Of a DNA stretch of 10,909 nt, positions 5,997 through 10,909 are shown piece after piece. Positions within the stretch are counted from its first letter, which is position 1. Every line of letters starts with the position of its first letter. Source of the DNA: Christiangramia sp. (GTDB lineage Bacteria; Bacteroidota; Bacteroidia; Flavobacteriales; Flavobacteriaceae); contig JAGXII010000166.1 in assembly GCA_024635735.1 (NCBI GenBank), positions 1 to 10,909 on the forward strand, read 5' to 3'. A program made the position numbers and the translations under genes. The notes beneath the pieces were generated by a model that saw only the letters and a list, made by a program, of their open reading frames with translations, ran no database searches and had not been told where the DNA came from.

Positions 5997-8243
5997 TTAT
6001 TGTACTTGCACCGTAATTTCATTTGTAATATCTCTGGAAGAATTACCTATTTTAAGCGTATAAGTTCCCGGCTCTACCACCCAGGTTTTATTTTCTACAT
6101 CGTAATAGGCCAACTCCTTCACAGGGATGTCAATTTTTATCGTCTGTGACCTTCCTGCGGGAACCATCACTTTTTGAAAGCCTTTTAATTCTTTGCTTGC
6201 ACGCTCTATTTTGGAATCGCTTTTGGAAACATATACCTGAACCACTTCTTTACCATCCATTTCTCCCGTGTTTTTAACATTTACCGATAAGGTGAGGGTT
6301 TCATCTTTTGAATATGCTTCCTGCTTGTTTAATTTCGGATTTGAGAAATCAAAATTGGTATAGGAAAGTCCGTAGCCAAAAGGATAGAGCGGCTCGATAT
6401 TTTTGGTATCAAACCAACGATAACCTACCAGAATGCCTTCATCATAAGAAACGGTCTGGTCGCCAGGGAAGCTATTGGTGGCATGCGCTGGAGAATCTTT
6501 CAGCTCTTTAGGCATGGTCCAGGGTAATTTTCCCGATGGATTCACCTTGCCCAGCAATACATCGGCCAGGGCATTGCCGCCTTCTGAACCGTTAAACCAG
6601 CTCCAAACCAGTGTTGAAGTTTTCTGGTTGATATTCTCAATATCAAAAGGAGCACCGGCGATCATAACAACAATCGTGTTGGGATTTGCTTCCAGAACTT
6701 TTTCGATAAGTTCTTCCTGTCCAAAAGGTAGGGCAAGACTAGCCCTGTCTGATGCTTCGGTCTCATAATCCCGGTTGGAACCTGCAAAAATGATAGCCAT
6801 ATCTGAATTTTTAGCTGCATCTACCGCTTCTTCCACCATTTTTGGATCGAGCTCATTTATGGTTACAGGGCCATTCAGCGTGACATTCCCAAATTTTGCT
6901 TTTTCGGTTTTAGAATATTGCTCCTTATAACCTTCAGCATAATTTATTGCAACCGATTCTGGCAACCTGTTTTTAAGGCCTTCCAACGGAGTGACCTCGC
7001 GTTTGGTTTTTACACCGGCTCCAAAACCTCCCAGGGCATTTTTCTTGGTGGCATTGGCTCCAATAACAGCGATGCTTTTCAGTCTATCGGTTTTTATTGG
7101 CAGCATGTTTTTTTCATTTTTAAGCAAAACCACAGATTCTGAAGCAATATCGTAGGCATCTTTAAAATGTGCCTCAGTACCGAGGCTTCCTTCTTTACGG
7201 CCTTCTCCGGTAATACTATTTAAACTGTACATAACCCTTAAGACACGTTTTACATGTTCGTCCACTTCGGCTTCTGAAATTTTCCCTGCTTTTACAGAAT
7301 CGATTAAAGCTTGTGCCAGAAAGAATTCATTAAAAGGTTTAGGTGTTCCCATTTCAACATCAAGCCCACTTTTTAGAGATTCTACTGTATTATGCACCGC
7401 GGCCCAATCGGAGATCACAATTCCGTCAAATCCCCATTCTCCTTTCAATACTTCATTCAGCATATAATTGTTTTCACAAAGATATTCTCCCCTAAACTTA
7501 TTATAAGCCCCCATCATACTATAGGCATTGGCCTCTTCAACCGTTGCTCTAAAAGCGGGTAAATAGATTTCGCGCAACGCACGTTCATCAATTTTCACAT
7601 TTACGTAATCACGATGTGTTTCCTGGTTGTTGGCGGCATAATGCTTAACGCAGGCTGCCACCCCATTGTCCTGAACTCCCACTACAAAAGGTACTGCCAG
7701 TTGCTTATTTAAAAACGGATCTTCGGTAAAATATTCGTAGGTTCTTCCTCCCAGCGGAGTCCTTATAATATTAATGGCAGGGGACAACAACACATCTTTA
7801 TCACGAGCCCGGGCTTCTTCTCCCACACTATTACCAAAAGTATAGGCCAGTTCAGGGTTCCAGGTAGCCGAAAGGCCTGCACCGGCAGGATAATAGGTTG
7901 CATAATCATCGTCCAGTCCGGCCGGAGCCCAGGAATCTTTAGAAATCTCTTCGCGTACTCCTAACGGTCCGTCTGTCATTTTTAGTTCCGGAATTCCCAA
8001 ACGTTCTACGGCGGCAGTGGCGAACATGGTGTTGCCGTGCAGCAATCCGGTTTTTTCTTCCAGGGTCATTTTAGCCATCAGGCTGTCGATTTTTGCATCA
8101 TATTCTTTTGTCACCTCTTTTCCTTTAAAGATTGATTTTTCTTCTGAATTTTTGGTGGCTTCAGAGATACTGGCTTCTTCTTTACAACCTGTAAAAGCGA
8201 TAAGGGTAATCGCGGCCGAAAAAAACAAAATTCTATTTTTCAT
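5997..8243 (-). CDS. GH3 beta-glucosidase-like lipoprotein
   Basis: This family 3 glycoside hydrolase (retaining, exo-acting; beta-glucosidase type most likely) is anchored as a lipoprotein. The N-terminus is a type II signal with lipobox FTGC, Cys20, followed by KEE, which matches the K-(D/E)-(D/E) surface-export signal described for flavobacterial lipoproteins. A linker (20-45) precedes the TIM-barrel domain: KMTLEEKTGLLHG, KMTDGPLGVR (substrate-binding D91), VKHYAANNQE with K200-H201, and the nucleophile D279 in IVISDWAAVHN. The second alpha/beta domain starts near 365 (SVVLLKNEKNMLP) and carries the likely acid/base E496 in ETEASDRASLALP. A fibronectin-III-like domain from about 610 contains PFGYGLSYTNF and ends in the usual PGTYTLKIG strand. 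The 748 residues are a complete member. It begins 9 bases after the stop of the preceding GH3, so both belong to one transcript. In a xyloglucan-type locus it would remove glucose from the non-reducing end; the exact substrate is inferred. Confidence 0.94.
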   Translation of the reverse strand: MKNRILFFSAAITLIAFTGCKEEASISEATKNSEEKSIFKGKEVTKEYDAKIDSLMAKMTLEEKTGLLHGNTMFATAAVERLGIPELKMTDGPLGVREEISKDSWAPAGLDDDYATYYPAGAGLSATWNPELAYTFGNSVGEEARARDKDVLLSPAINIIRTPLGGRTYEYFTEDPFLNKQLAVPFVVGVQDNGVAACVKHYAANNQETHRDYVNVKIDERALREIYLPAFRATVEEANAYSMMGAYNKFRGEYLCENNYMLNEVLKGEWGFDGIVISDWAAVHNTVESLKSGLDVEMGTPKPFNEFFLAQALIDSVKAGKISEAEVDEHVKRVLRVMYSLNSITGEGRKEGSLGTEAHFKDAYDIASESVVLLKNEKNMLPIKTDRLKSIAVIGANATKKNALGGFGAGVKTKREVTPLEGLKNRLPESVAINYAEGYKEQYSKTEKAKFGNVTLNGPVTINELDPKMVEEAVDAAKNSDMAIIFAGSNRDYETEASDRASLALPFGQEELIEKVLEANPNTIVVMIAGAPFDIENINQKTSTLVWSWFNGSEGGNALADVLLGKVNPSGKLPWTMPKELKDSPAHATNSFPGDQTVSYDEGILVGYRWFDTKNIEPLYPFGYGLSYTNFDFSNPKLNKQEAYSKDETLTLSVNVKNTGEMDGKEVVQVYVSKSDSKIERASKELKGFQKVMVPAGRSQTIKIDIPVKELAYYDVENKTWVVEPGTYTLKIGNSSRDITNEITVQVQ

Positions 8244-8252
8244 AGTACTGTA

Positions 8253-10409
8253 TTAATTTTTGATATTCAGTTTTTTGGTAAGGACGATATTATCTGAAGC
8301 CCTGCCAATTTGTATTTTTATTTGGTCGTTTTCAAGCTGGAATTCCTGTTTTTCTTCGTTCCAGTAATCAAGGTCTTTAGCTTGAAGAGCTATTTGTACG
8401 GTTTTAGTTTCCCCCGCTTTTATATGGATTCTTTGGAAACCTTTAAGTTCTTTAATGGGCCTTTTTACCGAAGAATTTAAATGCTTTATATAAAGCTGAA
8501 CTACTTCATCTCCATCTCTTTTGTCGGTATTGGTAATTTCAAGACTAATGTTCGCAGTTCTACCTTTTCTGAGTGTTTCTTTGTCAATTTGAAGGTTTTT
8601 ATAATCAAAATTGGTGTAGCTGAGTCCATGGCCAAAGGCATAAAGGGGATCACCTTCAAAATACATATAAGTTCGCCCATTGCGAATGTTGTAATCCATT
8701 AGCGGAGGCAAATCTGTAATATTTTTCACCCAGGTTTGGGTAAGCCTTCCTGCAGGATTATAGTCGCCAAATAAAACATCTGCGAGTCCGTTTCCCATTT
8801 CCTGACTGTTTTGAGCCATATGTAAAATTGCAGGTACATGTTCCTGCGTCCAGTTGATAGAGTATGGGAAGCTGCTGATTAAAGTAACTATGGTTTTAGG
8901 ATTTGCCTGGTAAACTACTTTTACTAAATCCTCATATTCTGAAGTGAGGGATTGACGGTCGACAGATTCTTTTCCTTCACTAGGAACAGGACAATCTGCC
9001 CAGCCCGCATCACAGGTAGGATGATTTCCGATCAAAACTAAGGCCACATCGGCTTTTTTAGCAATTTCAGCAGCCTTGCCATCGGCATTATTTTCAGCAT
9101 AAAATATTTCGGTTTTATCTCCAATCCTTTCTTTTAATGCATCGAGCGGAGTTATCCGATAGGGAGGTGTTCCGCTGTACCAGTCAAGTAGAACCTCATC
9201 AGCCCTGGGGCCAATCACCGCGATACGTTTAATTTTTTCTTTCTGAAGTGGTAAAAGATCGTTTTCATTCTTTAGCAAAACGATAGATTTTCGGGTAGCT
9301 TCCCTGGCCAATTCTTTATGTTCATCAGAAGTCCAGGGATCAATACTATCTTTCCCTGTTCCAATTTTCGCATAGGGATTCTCCTTTGCAGGATCAAGCA
9401 TGCCGAGTTTGATCATTACTCGAAAATCTCCGCGAAGGACATTATCCAGATCTTTTTCAGAAATATATCCTTCTGCCAAAGCCCCATAAACTGCTTCTTT
9501 ATAGTTGTCCAGAAACTGATTGATCCCGGCATTTATTGCCGCAGCTGCTCCCTTGTACTTTGTTTTGTAATATTTATGGTCTGAAAGCAATAATTTAAAA
9601 GCTCCGCCATCGGTACAGATAATTCCATTCTGGCCCCATTCATCCTGGGTGATCTCCTTTAACATTGGATGAACCATCGCCGGAATGCCGTTCACTTTAT
9701 TATAAGCAGCCATATAAGCACGGCTTCCGCCTTGTTTTACACCCATTCTGAAGGGGACTGAATAATATTCCCGCCAAAGTCTTTCATCAAAATCTGAGGA
9801 GGTATAGGTACGGCCATCTTCATTTGAATTTGCCAGAAAATGCTTCATTAAAGAAGCAGTGCGCCAGTATTGGTCATTATCGCCCTGAAGACCTTTAACA
9901 AAAGCCACCGTCAATTTTCCGGTTAAAAAAGGATCTTCTCCGTAGCTTTCCTCAGTGCGGCCCCAACGGGGATCACGTGCCAGATCGGCATTTGGAGCGC
10001 GAACCACGAGCCCACCGCGATTGTATTTCTGAAAAATAAATCTTGTTTCTACAGCTTCAGCTTCGGCAATTTTTTTTAGCAGTTCGGTATCCCATGTTTC
10101 CCCAAGCCCATACGCCTGTGGAAAAGTGGTGGTGGGAATGTGATCTTTTCCACCCCAATCAGCCGGGCCACCCTGTGCAAGTCCGTGTAAGCCTTCTACA
10201 TGCCCGGTCCCTTTTACTCCCAATCTTGGGACCGCGGGATTGGTGCTTAAAGCTTCTACCTTTTCTTCCAGGGTCATTTCAGAAAGTAAATTATCAATAC
10301 GCTTTTCCATATCCAGTTTTGAGTTCTGGAAAGGGTACTGATAATCCTGCTGAGCCCAGATGGGAACCACAGTTAAGAGAAAGATGAATATTATATTATT
10401 CTTGATCAT
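8253..10409 (-). CDS. GH3 glycosidase, beta-xylosidase/beta-glucosidase type, periplasmic
   Basis: This is a family 3 glycoside hydrolase of the subgroup that includes many Bacteroidota beta-xylosidases and beta-glucosidases. A type I signal peptide of about 20 residues ends PIWAQQ, so it is exported and not lipidated, unlike its neighbour. The TIM barrel shows EMTLEEKVEAL, RLGVKGTGHVEGLHG, PNADLARDPRWGRTEESYGE (139-158), MKHFLAN with K189-H190, and the nucleophile D267 in GIICTDGGAFKLL. The second domain starts at about 372 (RKSIVLLKNENDLLPLQK) and has the likely acid/base E481 in SEGKESVDRQSL; the preceding cysteine-bearing loop TCDAGWADCPVP (465-476) is typical of this subgroup. The C-terminal fibronectin-III-like domain starts with YAFGHGLSYTNF. 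The 718-residue length is complete. No Bacteroidota -7 box (TAnnTTTG) is visible in the 80 bases before the start, so it may be read from the GH31 gene upstream. Substrate (glucoside or xyloside) is not decidable by eye. Confidence 0.94.
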   Translation of the reverse strand: MIKNNIIFIFLLTVVPIWAQQDYQYPFQNSKLDMEKRIDNLLSEMTLEEKVEALSTNPAVPRLGVKGTGHVEGLHGLAQGGPADWGGKDHIPTTTFPQAYGLGETWDTELLKKIAEAEAVETRFIFQKYNRGGLVVRAPNADLARDPRWGRTEESYGEDPFLTGKLTVAFVKGLQGDNDQYWRTASLMKHFLANSNEDGRTYTSSDFDERLWREYYSVPFRMGVKQGGSRAYMAAYNKVNGIPAMVHPMLKEITQDEWGQNGIICTDGGAFKLLLSDHKYYKTKYKGAAAAINAGINQFLDNYKEAVYGALAEGYISEKDLDNVLRGDFRVMIKLGMLDPAKENPYAKIGTGKDSIDPWTSDEHKELAREATRKSIVLLKNENDLLPLQKEKIKRIAVIGPRADEVLLDWYSGTPPYRITPLDALKERIGDKTEIFYAENNADGKAAEIAKKADVALVLIGNHPTCDAGWADCPVPSEGKESVDRQSLTSEYEDLVKVVYQANPKTIVTLISSFPYSINWTQEHVPAILHMAQNSQEMGNGLADVLFGDYNPAGRLTQTWVKNITDLPPLMDYNIRNGRTYMYFEGDPLYAFGHGLSYTNFDYKNLQIDKETLRKGRTANISLEITNTDKRDGDEVVQLYIKHLNSSVKRPIKELKGFQRIHIKAGETKTVQIALQAKDLDYWNEEKQEFQLENDQIKIQIGRASDNIVLTKKLNIKN

Positions 10410-10469
10410 TTTTTCTGATTTGTAAATCTTTAATTTAGGTGAATTGATACTGTATAAATATTTTGTTTC

Positions 10470-10546
10470 GTCAGGCTGAACTTGTTTCAGCTTCTTATTC
10501 TATGATAATACACTTTCCTGAGATTCTAAAACAAGTTCAGCCTGAC
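10470..10546. repeat. 18-bp perfect inverted repeat (REP-like hairpin)
   Basis: Arms GTCAGGCTGAACTTGTTT (10470-10487) and its exact reverse complement (10529-10546) enclose about 41 bases; pairing resumes for a few more bases after one mismatch. It lies in the gap between the GH31 stop and the GH3 start. No T run follows on the - strand, so it is not a classic intrinsic terminator. Hairpins with a similar core (C-A-G-x-C-T-G-A-x-C-T-T-G-T) are, as far as I recall, dispersed in flavobacterial genomes. It could protect the GH31 mRNA 3' end or partly terminate the transcript. Confidence 0.75.
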
Positions 10547-10576
10547 CAATAGTATTTGCTTCTGTCTATTTTCACC

Positions 10577-10909
10577 TTATTTCTGTAATTCAGTTTTAAA
10601 ACTGGTTTTTCCGCTTAAGGGATTTTCTTCAAGCTCAAAATTTTTCCCTTTTCGGGATACTTTTAAGGTATGCAGCGCATCGCCTTCCGGAAGGAAAACC
10701 TTTCCTGCGGCCGAATTTGTCCCTTCCGTAGCATAAACTTTTAAATCCAGCTTGCTCCAGTCCATGTCCTGAGTAGATTGGGCTAATTTGATATGCGGAA
10801 TCACCGTTCCGTTTCTTACCAGCGCGATAATGGGGATTTCTCCGGCTTTAATTGTATGCCAACCACTTTCGTAAACTTTTTGAGTCTGATAATCGATCCA
10901 CTGGCCTTC
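10577..10909 (-). CDS. GH31 glycosidase (alpha-xylosidase/alpha-glucosidase type), C-terminal end only
   Basis: The frame is open to the right edge, so only the last 110 residues are seen; the catalytic barrel lies outside. The visible part reads EGQWIDYQTQKVYESGWHTI, then IPIIALVRNGTVIPHIKLAQ, then a beta-rich tail ending KTELQK. The order of W-x-D-Y/F-x-T-x-x-x-Y-x-x-G, then the I-P-x-x-x-x-R-x-G-x-x-I-P segment, is the standard transition from the proximal to the distal C-terminal beta-domain of GH31 enzymes. A GTG at 10804 is in frame but falls inside this conserved stretch and is not the start. Alpha-xylosidases of this family remove xylose from xyloglucan oligosaccharides and are regularly found with GH3 and GH95 in Bacteroidota loci, which is why that activity is favoured; alpha-glucosidase remains possible. 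It is on the same strand as the downstream GH3, 167 bp away, and is probably part of the same operon. Confidence 0.78.
   Translation of the reverse strand, partial: EGQWIDYQTQKVYESGWHTIKAGEIPIIALVRNGTVIPHIKLAQSTQDMDWSKLDLKVYATEGTNSAAGKVFLPEGDALHTLKVSRKGKNFELEENPLSGKTSFKTELQK

Noticed and set aside
10043..10387. 114-codon + strand open frame opposite the first GH3
   Set aside because: It is the complement of conserved GH3 signal peptide and barrel sequence; the same holds for the other + strand frames inside the hydrolases.
10410..10469. Promoter for the first GH3
   Set aside because: AT-rich, with TATTTATAC-like stretches, but no TAnnTTTG -7 box at suitable distance; not enough to call.
1..10909. 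CRISPR arrays, tRNA or rRNA genes, insertion sequences, phage genes
   Set aside because: No direct repeat arrays, cloverleaf-like segments, transposase frames or terminal repeats with target duplications were seen.

Overview
The window looks like chromosome of a marine or soil flavobacterium (Bacteroidota, Flavobacteriaceae, of the Gramella/Zunongwangia/Salegentibacter kind). The reasons are its AT-rich composition, starts without Shine-Dalgarno sequences, periplasmic and lipoprotein signals ending in AQQ or in C followed by acidic residues, a BACON domain, and long co-directional runs of glycoside hydrolases as in Bacteroidota polysaccharide utilization loci (PULs). The genus is inferred, not proven.

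Layout. At the left edge is the 3' part of an ABC-2 type exporter permease on the + strand (3-791). It converges on a DFR-like NAD(P)-dependent reductase on the - strand (882-1940), and a bidirectional hairpin terminator lies between them (817-850). From about 2109 to the right edge everything is on the - strand and reads as one PUL-like operon. In transcription order it holds: the C-terminal end of a GH31 enzyme (10909-10577, partial); a gap of about 170 bp with an 18-bp inverted repeat; a periplasmic GH3 (10409-8253); a lipoprotein GH3 (8243-5997); a decayed BACON-domain lipoprotein (5968-5630); an intact GH95 alpha-L-fucosidase (5608-3242); a broken SDR dehydrogenase (3240-2457); and a broken, truncated FucP-type L-fucose permease (2450-2109).

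How the genes fit together. GH31 (alpha-xylosidase type), two GH3 (beta-glucosidase/beta-xylosidase type) and GH95 (alpha-1,2-L-fucosidase) are the exo-acting set expected for side-chain and backbone trimming of fucosylated xyloglucan oligosaccharides. The substrate is inferred; no SusC/SusD pair or endo-xyloglucanase is inside the window. The most notable feature is that the three hydrolases seen in full are intact, while the glycan-binding lipoprotein and both genes that would import and oxidise the released L-fucose are pseudogenes. They carry several independent frameshifts and stop codons. The locus appears to keep the ability to remove fucose while losing the locus-encoded ability to consume it. 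None of the three pseudogenes appears as a full-length ORF; they were found by translating the gaps and following the reading frame across lesions.
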